Origin: Saccharopolyspora sp. NFXS83
GTDB lineage: Bacteria > Actinomycetota > Actinomycetes > Mycobacteriales > Pseudonocardiaceae
Direction of reading: 5' to 3'
DNA length: 64,000 nucleotides
Assembly (NCBI RefSeq): GCF_026241095.1
Contig: NZ_JAPFGB010000014.1
Location: forward strand, 62,001-126,000
The notes below the pieces were generated by a model that was not told the DNA's origin, ran no database searches, and was given only the letters and a program-made list of their open reading frames with translations. The translations under genes were made by a program, and so were the position numbers. Positions 51,324 to 60,656 of this stretch are shown piece by piece. The first letter of the stretch is position 1; each line of letters opens with the position of its first letter.

Positions 51324-52011
51324 TTACCGGTCACAAGATTCACAAAGATAATAAACGGGGCTACCAGAGAACTGAATCCCCCGAGAAACTAGGGCATCAA
51401 TTACCGCACCACCCCAGATCAAAGTCGGAGGACTGAGCAGAATTTTCCCCCCATGCCGATATCCGGTCATCCACGCCATTCCATTCACAGCGATCGCATG
51501 AGCGTTCGCATTGGTGAAATACTCGCGGCCATCGTGCGAAACAACCCATTTCCCGCCACTTCGTCGCCATTTCTTGAAAAGTGACCTTATTTCGATTGGA
51601 TCAGGAAGATCGGGCGCATATGAAAGCTCCCAGAACTCCTCGCGATCACTCGGCGACCATTGAACATCAGGCGCCAACGGGGCGACTGCAGCCACCAAGT
51701 CTTGATTCCCTATGATTTTACCGTCCTCGGCATAAGTCAGCTTCGGCCCAGGGGGAAGGTCGTCCACCTGCCATTCGGGCACGAGGCACAGGTAAGCAGC
51801 TTGCTCAACCCTGGGAACTTCTTTTCCCAACGAAGGCGACGTCACCCGCAATTGATATCCTCTGCCAACCAAGGTGTCGACCATCTCGTCGAACACCTCA
51901 TCCGGAATTCGCCATTCCTCGGGATCGGAAGCAACCACGACACCCCCCCCGAGTGGACAACTCCGACCACGTATCGCGGTCTGCGCCATCGAACAGCATG
52001 ACAATCCCCAA
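51324..52011 (-). pseudogene. Candidate immunity gene of the eCIS toxin, split by an 8-C run
   Basis: No family recognised. The main frame (about 205 aa from VVVASDPEEWRIPDEVF onwards) lacks a good start, while a start with GGAGG six bases away (TTG at 52009-52011, or ATG at 51997-51999: MLFDGADRDTWSELSTRGG) lies in another frame. They join if one base is removed from the run of eight C at 51943-51950. The gene begins 25 bp after the toxin stop and shares its low GC (27 of 60 in 51541-51600), so I infer an immunity protein acquired with the toxin. It is acidic and cytosolic-looking. Frameshift may be real, phase-variable or an error. Confidence 0.6.
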
Positions 52012-52036
52012 TTGAATCCTCCACCCGTGATCGTCG

Positions 52037-55000
52037 CTATGGAAGCTTCAGGAAGCCTCCACGCCCCCTACTAACGCTTTGCATCCCAAGTGGGTTCTTT
52101 CCAAGCACCTCCTCCATGCAACGCACCCCCCACTCCATCTTCTCCGAAAATCCAGCACCTTGAAGGTACTGGTACACCGGTTTCCCATTTGTCGAAGGAA
52201 GGGTGTGCTTCGACGTCTTCGACGGGTTGCCCGCAGGCTGATCGCGATCCATCCAAGTATTGAAGTCCTGATTGGCGGTCGCCGCAGTGAGCACCAAGTT
52301 TCTCGCATGATTGGGACCATTTTGTCGACGCTCGACAATATGATGCCATTGTGGTTTTATCGAGTTTCCCGATTTAGAGGTACTAGTGGGCGTATCCGGG
52401 TTAGTAAACCTTGCAGTCATCCGATAGTTCAGAACCTGCCGAGCCTCGTTGTACTCACTCCACAGATCCTTATTCCTTATGGCTTCAAAGTCTGGACCGA
52501 GCTTGTACCACCTCTTGTCGAAGTCGACTCGCTCCCAACGCCCCTCAGCCTCCCGCACCGGGACCCGGAACTCACTCTTCCCCGCAGGACCGTGGCCGTA
52601 AAAGTCGAACTGGACCTGCCGTCCATCCTTACGTCTAACCCGCATGATCTTTCCGGTGTACCACTGCCCCTTCTTCGCACGACCGGTCCAACCATCCTGA
52701 ACCACATCCTCCTCTTTCGGCTCGCCAGGAGGAATGCTGTACACGTCAGGCTCAGAATGAGGATCGGTGTACTCCCCATTCAAGACTGGCCGCGACGGAT
52801 TCAAAGTGGCCACCACAACGAAGGGATCGCCACCGGCCGGCTCTAGACTGGCCAGTCGATAGTGCGCCTTCAATGCAGCAAGCAGGTCGAAGAACCGCGG
52901 ACGCTGAATCCCGCTCTTCATCTTCGAATACAGCTTGGGCCGTATGCGTGCCACAATCTTATCTAATTGATCATCTTTGGACTTCTTGGATTCCTCATCC
53001 TTCTTGCGATCATCTTTTTGGTTCTGTTTGTGATCGTTTCGATCCTTGTCGCGCTTGCGCTTCCGATCATTGAAGGTTTCACGGTTCTGGTTCTTCGACC
53101 ATCGCCGGTTGTTCGGGCCGTCACGGTCGTCCTTTCGCTTGCGGTTTCGCCTACTCGAGCGACTGTCGGCTTTGTCCCGGCTCTTCTTACCGTCCCGGTC
53201 CCGCTTTTCGTCGCGGTCCTTCTTCCGGTCACGCTCCTGGCTGCGCCGATCGTCTCGGCGACCGGGTACGTCGTCGTCCTTCTTCGGGCGCTCCGAGGCC
53301 TCGTCGTGCTTCTTCCGGTCCGGGTCCGCCTCGTCTATCTTCTTGCGTTGCGCGTCGTCGTCCTTGCGCTTGCGGTCTTGCTCGTCGTTGTCCCGCTTGC
53401 GGTCCTGCTCGTCGTCCTTCTGCTTCTTCTTCGCCGGGGTGTCGTGGTCGTCGGCGCGGTCGCGGCGTTTGCCGTCGCTATTGTCGGGGTCGCGGCGCTT
53501 CTGGCCGTACTTGTCCTTCCAGTGATCGCGGTCCGGGTTCTGCTTGTCGCCCTTGGGCTTGTCGTCCGCGGGCCGGTCCTTCTGCGGTTCGTCGTCCTTG
53601 GGCTTGTCGCTCTTCGGCTTGTCGGCGGGTTTCTTCGGGGTTTCGGGGTCTCGCTTCGGATGCTCGCCGGGTTTGTCGCCGCGGCCACCGGGCTCGTCGC
53701 CGCGATCGGAGCCGGGGCGATGCGGGATTGCGGTCAGTTTGCCGGGCCGGTCGGTCGCGCGGTTGTGGCCGCCGGTCTCGCCGGGGCGCCGGTCCGGGGG
53801 TGGTTCCGCACCGTCGTCCTTGGTCTTGTCCTTGTTCTTGCCGAGGTTCTTCGCGACGGTCTTGAAGCGGTCGCCGACTTTGCTGACGTACTTGCCGATT
53901 CCGTCGAGGAGGAACTGGTAGGCCAGCTCCAGGAGCGCCACCACGCCCGCCGCGACGGCCTTGGCGAACAGGACGCCGTTGCCGCCCTTGCCGACGGACT
54001 TGAGCCAGTCGAGGACGGCGCCGAACGCGCGGAGGATCTCGCCGAGGGCGCCGATCGCGGTCTGGAGGGCGTCGATGACGGCGGCGACCCAGCCCGCGCC
54101 GGGGATGAGCTTCGCGATCACCTTCGTGATGACGATCTCGCCGATGATGAACGGCAGTTGGGGGACGACGGCGTCCCAGGTCTCCTTGACGATCTCCTGG
54201 AGGGTGATGCCGCCCTTGATGAGCCGGTCCATGATGGCCTTCGGCAGGCCGATGATCTCTTCGATCTTCTGGTTGAACCAGTCCTTGACGGCGCTCTTGA
54301 CCTCGCGGAAGAAGTGGCTCTTCGCGCCGTCCTCCGCGGAGCTCTTCGCGCCGGAGAGCCAGCCGCCGGGGTCGGCGAGGAAGTCGACGGCGACCATCAG
54401 GAACTCGCCGAAACCGGACAGCAGCTTCGAGGCGAAGTCCAGGACCGACTTGATGGCGTCCTTGACCGCCTTGAGGACGTCGGCCAGCGCCTTCTTCAGC
54501 AGGTTGAGGATGTCGCTGAGCAGCTTCGAGATCGCTTCGAGCAGGTCGGTGATGAGTTGCTTGAGCTTCGCGGCGAGCTCCGTCACGAAGGCGATGGCGG
54601 CGGCGATCAGGTCTTCGATGAACTGCCGGATGCGCCGGGCCAGCTCGATGACCGCCTTCACCAGCGCCACGGCCAGTTCGATCAAGGCGTCGATCAGGTC
54701 CTCGATCAGCCCCACGATCTTGTCGCGGATGTTCTTGATGAGGTTTTCCATGTCGCGCTTGAAGTTCACGATGAACTCGGTGATCGCGTTGCGCGCGGCC
54801 CGCAGGATCTCCACGATCTTGTCGCGGAGCTCGATGAAGAACTTCTTGATCTCGTCGAAGGCCTTCTCGACCCAGTTCTTCGACTCCCGCGAAGTGTCGT
54901 TGCGCTTGGTCTTCGCGTCCGACTTCGCGGTCTCGCGCTTGGCCTTGATGCCCTCGTCGTCGGTCTTCTTGCGGTCCTCGACCTTCTTGTCGGTGTCCTT

Positions 55001-58000
55001 CTCCTGGGCCTCGACGTCCTTGCGGGCCTGCTCGCGCTTCTCCGTCTTGCCCGTGCCGAGCTTGTCGAGTTCCGCGTCCTGTTCCGCGCGCCACTTCTCC
55101 CGCTCGCCGCCGACGTCGCCGACCGTCGACTCCCGCTTCCCGGTCTGCTGCTCGGTGTTGCGCTTGACCTCGGCATCGACCTCGCAATCGTGCTTCTGCT
55201 TGGAGGTGCGGGTGTCGCGGTCCTTCTGCTTCTTGCCTTCGGCCAAGCCCTGCTCGCCCTTGCCGAACGCGGACTTGAACTCCTTGCCGCGTTCGTGCTC
55301 GGCGACCTCCGAGGCCGCTTCCGGCGGCACCGCACCGGTTCCGGCGTCGACCTTCCCGCCGGGCTTACCGCCTTCGCGGCCGGGAACCTTGCCGCGCAAC
55401 TGCTCCTTGTCGGCGTCGGGGTAGACCTGGTCCTCACCCATTCCACGGCTCGCGTCGTCGCGGGCGGTGTCGGCGGTCTGCTCGCCCTTGGTGTTCACCG
55501 CCTCGTCCTGCTCGCCGGACTTGGCGTCGGCGTCGCCCTGCATCGCCACGCCGGGGGCGGTTCCGGCCTTCGCCTCCTCCATCGCCTCGTCCTCGGTGGG
55601 CATGTCGGCGAACTTGGCGGCCAGTTCCTCGGGGTCGACGTCGGCGCCGAGGAACTCCGCAGCCTTGCCGATCACGTAGCCCGCGCCCATCAGGAACGTG
55701 TCCCAGCCGTCCGGTTCCTCCACCTGTTCGGCGGGGATCGCGCCCTCCGGCTTCTTCTCGCCCTTGACTTCGGCTTCCTTGCTCTCCGGAGCGTCGGACT
55801 TCGCGGCCTCGTCCTCCGAGTACTCGGCGGGGGCGTCGCTGTTCGGGGCGCCCTGCAACGTCTGCGGAGCGCCCGAGGGGCGCTGCATCGACGGCGGATC
55901 GGAGGCGAGCTGCTGGTGCTCGTCGCCGACGGTGCGGTCCACCGCGCCGTCCACGCCGCCCATCGCCTGCAACGCCACGTGCGGTTTCAGGCCCGAGGCC
56001 GTGCGCAGGCCCGCCTCCGGGGAGACTTGGGAGAGGTTCGGGGCCGCCTGCGCCTTCTTGGCCTTCGCGCCCTTGCCGGATTTGCCCGCGCCCTTGCCGC
56101 CGCCGGAGCGCGGGGCGGCCGGAGCGGGTTCCGCCTTCGGCGCGGCGGACTTGGCGGGCGCGGCCTTCTCGGGCTTCGCGGCGGGAGCCGCCGTCGGCGT
56201 GGCGGGCTTCGCCCCGGACATCGGCCTCGGCTCGGAAGTCGGCTTCGGGGCGTCCGTCTTCGGCGCCGGGGCGGAGCTCTGCTTCGCCGGCGCGGGCTGC
56301 TCCTGCTCGGGGTCGGTGGAGGTGCTGGTCCCGTTGGTCTGCTCGGAGCCGCCGGTGACGTGCGAATCCCTCGCCGCTGAGGGAGATTTCGCGTCGTCGG
56401 TGGCCTTCTCGGCTGCAGCGCCGTCCGCTGCTCGGCCACCGTCGCCGGTTGCCTTGCCGCCGTCCTCGGTGCTGTCCGGCTTCTCGGACTTCTCGGCCTC
56501 ACCCGACTTCGCGGTCTTCTCCGCGGAGCCCTTGTCCTCGCCCGCGCCCTTCTTCTCCGCGGAGCCCTCGTCCCCGCCCGCGCTTTCCTTCTCCTCCTTG
56601 GCCGCGGATTCCTTGACCGCGCCGCCGGGTTCGTCCTTGGCGCCCTCCGTCTTGCCGGGAGCTTCCTGGGCGAGGCGTTGCGCGTCGGCGGGTCCCGCTC
56701 CGGGGGCCGCTCCCGCTTTCGGGTCCTTCGGCTTCTCACCCGCTCCGGTCTGCTTCTCCGCAGCCTTCTCCGCAGCCAGAGTCGCGAGACCGGCCGCTCC
56801 GGGGGTGCCTTCGGTGGTGATCGACGGCTCCGGTTCGGCCTGCGCCTCCGGTTCCGCCTCCTCCGGTTCGGCTTCGGCGGCGGCGTCCTCGGCGTCCTCC
56901 GCCTCGCGCTCCGCCTGCACCTCCTCGGCCTTCGTGGGCGGCGGCGCGGGGAAGGACGGCATCGATGGCGGGGCCGCGCCCGGTTCGAGCTCGTCCGCCG
57001 TGGGCACGCCGGAGACGTCCAAGTCCTGCTCGGGCAGGAAGTCCTCCGGGGCCAGCTTCACGTCCCAGGCGCTCTTCTCCTCCCCGCCGACCTCGACTTC
57101 CGAGTCTCCGCCGTGCGGTTCGGACTCGGGTTCCTCCTCCGGTCCGAGCACGTCCTGGTTGCGGGCGCCGTCCAGGGAATCGACCGCTCCGGCGAGCTGG
57201 GTGTCCTTGCCCGCCGTGGTCGCCGAGCCCTCGACGTCCTGGTGCGGGTCCTTCGGCTTCTCACCCGCCACCAGCGGATCGACGGCGCCAGGGCGGTTCT
57301 TCGCCTCCGAGTCCTGCTCGGCGGCGGCGTCCTTCTCGGCGCCTCCTTCCTCGCTTTCGGGCTTCTCCCCGGACTTCTCGTCTCCCGCGGTCTTCGCGTC
57401 GTCCTGCCCGTCCTCGGTCTTCTCCTCGCCCGCCTTCTCCGCGTAGGCAGGCTGTTGCTCCGGGTCCTGCTGATCCCCGCCCGCTTCTTGCTCAGCGGGC
57501 TGGTGCTCACCGGCGGCCTGTTCCCCCGGTGCCGGTTCTTCCTGCTCCGGCGCGGAGTTCTCCGGCGTGCCGCCTCCCGCACCGCCGGGAACCTCCTGCT
57601 CCTTGTCCGGCCCGGACGCCTCCGGCGGCGCCTCCTCTGATTCCCGCTGCTGGTCGGACTCCCGCTGCTGCTTCTCGCGTTCGGCGAGCAGGTCGGCACC
57701 CGCGTCCGGTTCCACGGCCGGAGTGGCCATGGCTCCGGGTTCGAGGTGGTCGTCGGCCTCCACCTCGTCGAGCAGGTCGAGGACGCGTTCGTGCTCGGAG
57801 CTGAGCAACCTCGACTCCAGCCGATCGAGCACGACGTCCAGCACGTCCTCCGGGAGCCGCGCCAGCCGTGTGCGGGTGCGCTTCGAGCGGTCCTCCGGGT
57901 CGCCGCGCAGCGAACGCTGGATGCCGTTGGCGAGCCGGTCGACCATCGTCGCCGGGTCCAGTTCCTCCGCGCGGCGGCGGTCGGCGTCGACGGTGGCGTA

Positions 58001-58489
58001 GCGCAGCCAGCCGGGCGTGGCCTGGCCGCTGCGGACCGCAGCAGAGTCCGAAGTGAACTCCGCTTCGCGCTCGATGGCCTGCTGCGGCAGGCTCACCGCC
58101 CCCAGGTCGCGGCCCGCCCGCAGCGCGCCGAGGCCGTGCGGGTTCTGCACGGTGTGCAGGAGTTCGTGCGCGAGCAGCCGGGTTCCCTCGGCCGTGCCGG
58201 GCCGGAACTCGCCCGGCGCGAACAGCACGTCCTGGCCCACCGCCACCGCGTCCGCGCCCAAGTCCCGCACGAGCTCGCCGGAGTCGCGATCGGTGTGCAG
58301 GCGGACGCGGCTGAAGTCGTGGCCGAGCGCTTCCTCCAGTTCGCGTCGGGTGCTCTGGTCGAGGGGTTGACCGGCGCCGCTGACGATCTCCTTCGGCTCC
58401 GGAGCGCGGTTCGCGGTGTTGTTCTTCCGCTTGCGGCGCCGCGAATCCTGCGTCGAGCGGGACTGCCTAGCCGGGATGGGTGCGCTCAT
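52037..58489 (-). CDS. Giant DUF4157 eCIS effector with C-terminal WHH/HNH-like nuclease candidate
   Basis: 2150 aa. Residues 40-120 are a DUF4157 domain: LDQSTRRELEEALGHDFSRV, DVLFAPGEFRP and the metalloprotease-like HELLH at 108-112; DUF4157 marks eCIS cargo. About 250-950 is Glu/Ala/Pro-rich low complexity; 1205-1550 is a run of amphipathic and hydrophobic helices (for example LIELAVALVKAVIELARRI), then 1555-1840 is Lys/Asp/Arg-rich. The last 250 residues are encoded in AT-richer DNA (26 of 60 GC in 52321-52380) and contain KPQWHHIVERRQNGPNHARNL (His2049, His2050), as in WHH/HNH toxin nucleases. ATG at 58487-58489 follows GGGAGGGGG and overlaps the 87-aa gene. I infer a DNA-cutting toxin delivered by the tube. 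Confidence 0.85.
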   Translation of the reverse strand: MSAPIPARQSRSTQDSRRRKRKNNTANRAPEPKEIVSGAGQPLDQSTRRELEEALGHDFSRVRLHTDRDSGELVRDLGADAVAVGQDVLFAPGEFRPGTAEGTRLLAHELLHTVQNPHGLGALRAGRDLGAVSLPQQAIEREAEFTSDSAAVRSGQATPGWLRYATVDADRRRAEELDPATMVDRLANGIQRSLRGDPEDRSKRTRTRLARLPEDVLDVVLDRLESRLLSSEHERVLDLLDEVEADDHLEPGAMATPAVEPDAGADLLAEREKQQRESDQQRESEEAPPEASGPDKEQEVPGGAGGGTPENSAPEQEEPAPGEQAAGEHQPAEQEAGGDQQDPEQQPAYAEKAGEEKTEDGQDDAKTAGDEKSGEKPESEEGGAEKDAAAEQDSEAKNRPGAVDPLVAGEKPKDPHQDVEGSATTAGKDTQLAGAVDSLDGARNQDVLGPEEEPESEPHGGDSEVEVGGEEKSAWDVKLAPEDFLPEQDLDVSGVPTADELEPGAAPPSMPSFPAPPPTKAEEVQAEREAEDAEDAAAEAEPEEAEPEAQAEPEPSITTEGTPGAAGLATLAAEKAAEKQTGAGEKPKDPKAGAAPGAGPADAQRLAQEAPGKTEGAKDEPGGAVKESAAKEEKESAGGDEGSAEKKGAGEDKGSAEKTAKSGEAEKSEKPDSTEDGGKATGDGGRAADGAAAEKATDDAKSPSAARDSHVTGGSEQTNGTSTSTDPEQEQPAPAKQSSAPAPKTDAPKPTSEPRPMSGAKPATPTAAPAAKPEKAAPAKSAAPKAEPAPAAPRSGGGKGAGKSGKGAKAKKAQAAPNLSQVSPEAGLRTASGLKPHVALQAMGGVDGAVDRTVGDEHQQLASDPPSMQRPSGAPQTLQGAPNSDAPAEYSEDEAAKSDAPESKEAEVKGEKKPEGAIPAEQVEEPDGWDTFLMGAGYVIGKAAEFLGADVDPEELAAKFADMPTEDEAMEEAKAGTAPGVAMQGDADAKSGEQDEAVNTKGEQTADTARDDASRGMGEDQVYPDADKEQLRGKVPGREGGKPGGKVDAGTGAVPPEAASEVAEHERGKEFKSAFGKGEQGLAEGKKQKDRDTRTSKQKHDCEVDAEVKRNTEQQTGKRESTVGDVGGEREKWRAEQDAELDKLGTGKTEKREQARKDVEAQEKDTDKKVEDRKKTDDEGIKAKRETAKSDAKTKRNDTSRESKNWVEKAFDEIKKFFIELRDKIVEILRAARNAITEFIVNFKRDMENLIKNIRDKIVGLIEDLIDALIELAVALVKAVIELARRIRQFIEDLIAAAIAFVTELAAKLKQLITDLLEAISKLLSDILNLLKKALADVLKAVKDAIKSVLDFASKLLSGFGEFLMVAVDFLADPGGWLSGAKSSAEDGAKSHFFREVKSAVKDWFNQKIEEIIGLPKAIMDRLIKGGITLQEIVKETWDAVVPQLPFIIGEIVITKVIAKLIPGAGWVAAVIDALQTAIGALGEILRAFGAVLDWLKSVGKGGNGVLFAKAVAAGVVALLELAYQFLLDGIGKYVSKVGDRFKTVAKNLGKNKDKTKDDGAEPPPDRRPGETGGHNRATDRPGKLTAIPHRPGSDRGDEPGGRGDKPGEHPKRDPETPKKPADKPKSDKPKDDEPQKDRPADDKPKGDKQNPDRDHWKDKYGQKRRDPDNSDGKRRDRADDHDTPAKKKQKDDEQDRKRDNDEQDRKRKDDDAQRKKIDEADPDRKKHDEASERPKKDDDVPGRRDDRRSQERDRKKDRDEKRDRDGKKSRDKADSRSSRRNRKRKDDRDGPNNRRWSKNQNRETFNDRKRKRDKDRNDHKQNQKDDRKKDEESKKSKDDQLDKIVARIRPKLYSKMKSGIQRPRFFDLLAALKAHYRLASLEPAGGDPFVVVATLNPSRPVLNGEYTDPHSEPDVYSIPPGEPKEEDVVQDGWTGRAKKGQWYTGKIMRVRRKDGRQVQFDFYGHGPAGKSEFRVPVREAEGRWERVDFDKRWYKLGPDFEAIRNKDLWSEYNEARQVLNYRMTARFTNPDTPTSTSKSGNSIKPQWHHIVERRQNGPNHARNLVLTAATANQDFNTWMDRDQPAGNPSKTSKHTLPSTNGKPVYQYLQGAGFSEKMEWGVRCMEEVLGKNPLGMQSVSRGRGGFLKLP

Positions 58490-58749
58490 CCGGACCGCCC
58501 CCTCCCGCTGAGGCCCGCGTGCACCGAACGCGCAAGCGCCTCGCCCAACCGGGCCGGGGACGTCGTCGCGGGCAACGGGGGCAGGTCGGCGATGCCGTCC
58601 ACCTGGCGCGGCCCCCACGCGGCCAGCGGCACGCCGCGCTGCTCCACCAGCCGGGTCAGCTCCGCCTGGAACGCGACCGCGACCCGCTCCGGGTCCACGC
58701 CGTCGAAACCGTCCAGCACCAGCTCGCCGATGTGCACGTTCACACCCAT
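58486..58749 (-). CDS. Small conserved eCIS protein (87 aa)
   Basis: Starts VNVHIGELVLDGFDGVDPERVAVAFQAELTRLVEQRG, a pattern I associate with the small proteins next to the AAA+ gene in eCIS loci; the end is Pro/Ser-rich. Role unknown; possibly an adaptor for cargo or the ATPase. It overlaps the ATPase by 10 bp upstream and the toxin by 4 bp downstream. Confidence 0.75.
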   Translation of the reverse strand: MGVNVHIGELVLDGFDGVDPERVAVAFQAELTRLVEQRGVPLAAWGPRQVDGIADLPPLPATTSPARLGEALARSVHAGLSGRGRSG

Positions 58750-60623
58750 CCCCGCACCTCCGAAGGCGTCAGGGAACGCTCCAGCTTGCGGTACTCGGTG
58801 TGCGCGGCGGCCAGCATGTGCCGCATCTGCACCGGTTCGCCGTCCTCGGCGGCGAGGAACGCGCCGGACAGCGCGATGTTGCGGATCGAGCCGCCCGCCA
58901 CCGTCAGCTGCGCCAGCAGCTCGGGGTCGAGGTCCTTCACGGGCGCCCGCTCCGGCACCACGCGCCGCCAGATCTCGGCGCGCTCGGCCTCACCGGGGAA
59001 CGGGAAGTCCACCACGAACCGGATGCGGCGCAGGAATGCCGAATCCAGCGCCTTCTTCATGTTCGTCGTGAGGATCGCCAGGCCCCGGTAGGCCTCCATC
59101 CGCATCAGCAGGTAGCTGACCTCGAGGTTCGCGTAGCGGTCGTGGCTGTCCTTGACCTCGCTGCGCTTGCCGAACAGCGCGTCGGCCTCGTCGAACAGCA
59201 GCAGCGCGCCGCCGCGCTCGGCCGCGTCGAACACCTTGCGCAGGTTCTTCTCCGTCTCGCCGATGTACTTGCTGACCACCTGCGACAGGTCGATGACGAA
59301 CAGGTCCAGCCCCAGTTCGCGGGCCATCACCTCGGCCGTGAGGGTCTTGCCGGTGCCGGAACCGCCCGCGAACAGCGCCGTCACGCCCAACCCGCGGCGC
59401 AGCGTCGCGGAGAAGCCCCAGTCGTGATGCACGGTGGCGCGCTGCCGCACGTGCGCGACGACCTCGCGCAGCACCCGCAGCTGCCGGTCCGGCAGCACCA
59501 GATCACCCCAGCCCGCGTCCGGTTCGATGCGCCTGCCCAGCTCGTCGAGCCCCATCCGGGCCTGCTCCAGTCCGGCCCGCCACGCCACCTCAGCCAAGTC
59601 CTGCCCGTCCTGGGAGCGGCGGGTGGACGCGGCGGCGGAGGCGACCACGTGCGGGGGCAGCGAGAACTGGGCGACGAGATTGCCGACGTCGCCGTCGGAG
59701 AGCTCGCCGAACGCGTCGCGCCACAGCTCGAACTGTTCGGCGTCGTCTAGCGCGGGCACCGAGATCCGCTCACCGCGAGCGCGCGAGCTCGGGCGCGGCT
59801 CGTCGCTGCCGATCACCAGCGGCACCGCCGCCGACTCCACGAATGCCTCCGCCGCGGCGAGCTGCTCGCGGTTCGGTTCGTCGACTTCCAGCAGCAGCAC
59901 GGCGGGCAGCAGCACCGCCTCCCGCTGCCACAACCGGGCCAGCAGGTCCCGTTCGGCCGGATCGTCGGGCAGGTCCTCCGCCGACAGGGCGTGGAGGCCC
60001 AGGCCGCAGGCGTCCGCGGCGGCCGACGCGATGTCCGCGCGGGTGCGCGGATCGCCGCCGACGAGCTCCACCCTGAGCGGAGCGTCGCCGTCGGCCCAGC
60101 TCGACGCGATCCGCTCCGCCGCGCTCCGGTACGAACCGGGCAGCGACCCCGGCTCCGGGATGCGGCGCAGCAGGCCGTGCAGGCGGGCGTCCAGGTACGG
60201 CGAACCGAGCAGGAAGTGCAGCACCCGCTCGTCGATGCGCAACCTGCCCGTCGTCAACCCGGCCGCATCGTCGAGCTCCACCAGCCGCCACCGGCGCAGC
60301 GGGGACACCGGGGTGAGGGCGCTCCAGTGCGGCTCGGACATTGCCGCCAACGCCAACGAGAACGTGGGGTGAGCGCGCGCCGAACCGCTCGCCGCCGCGC
60401 ACCGGGCGGCGGTGCCCGCGTCGAGTTCCATCGCCGCGCACAGCAGCAGCGCCTCGCGCTCGAACGGGCTCAAGCCGAAGCAGTCGGTCAGCGCGTCCAG
60501 TGCGGGCACCGGCGGGACGTCGATTTCCGCTGGTTCACCGCGTGCGTGCGCGTCGAGCTTGGCCAGCACCGCGCGCACCGCGGCGCCCAGCGCCGAGCCC
60601 GCTCCGCCGGGTTCCTCGGTCAC
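58740..60623 (-). CDS. AAA+ ATPase of the eCIS (Afp15/Cis15-like)
   Basis: 627 aa. N-terminal helical region (FGLSPFEREALLLCAAMELD), a degenerate first ATPase-like region, and an active C-terminal one: Walker A GGSGTGKTLTAEVMA near residue 420, Walker B ALLLFDEADALFGKRSEVKDSHDRYANLEV, sensor LTTNMKKALDSAFLRRIRFVVDFPFP. All eCIS carry such an ATPase; it is needed for particle assembly or cargo loading. GTG at 60621-60623 follows GGAGGAGGAA. Confidence 0.92.
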   Translation of the reverse strand: MTEEPGGAGSALGAAVRAVLAKLDAHARGEPAEIDVPPVPALDALTDCFGLSPFEREALLLCAAMELDAGTAARCAAASGSARAHPTFSLALAAMSEPHWSALTPVSPLRRWRLVELDDAAGLTTGRLRIDERVLHFLLGSPYLDARLHGLLRRIPEPGSLPGSYRSAAERIASSWADGDAPLRVELVGGDPRTRADIASAAADACGLGLHALSAEDLPDDPAERDLLARLWQREAVLLPAVLLLEVDEPNREQLAAAEAFVESAAVPLVIGSDEPRPSSRARGERISVPALDDAEQFELWRDAFGELSDGDVGNLVAQFSLPPHVVASAAASTRRSQDGQDLAEVAWRAGLEQARMGLDELGRRIEPDAGWGDLVLPDRQLRVLREVVAHVRQRATVHHDWGFSATLRRGLGVTALFAGGSGTGKTLTAEVMARELGLDLFVIDLSQVVSKYIGETEKNLRKVFDAAERGGALLLFDEADALFGKRSEVKDSHDRYANLEVSYLLMRMEAYRGLAILTTNMKKALDSAFLRRIRFVVDFPFPGEAERAEIWRRVVPERAPVKDLDPELLAQLTVAGGSIRNIALSGAFLAAEDGEPVQMRHMLAAAHTEYRKLERSLTPSEVRGWV

Positions 60624-60656
60624 CGCGTTCCTCCTCCCCGCTCGCTGCGCACTGGC

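Noticed and set aside
52967-56380. A 1137-aa frame on the plus strand and several 500-aa frames opposite the giant toxin
   Set aside because: Sequence is a Leu/Val/Arg-rich shadow of the Lys/Asp/Glu-rich toxin on the other strand; no ribosome site or family.
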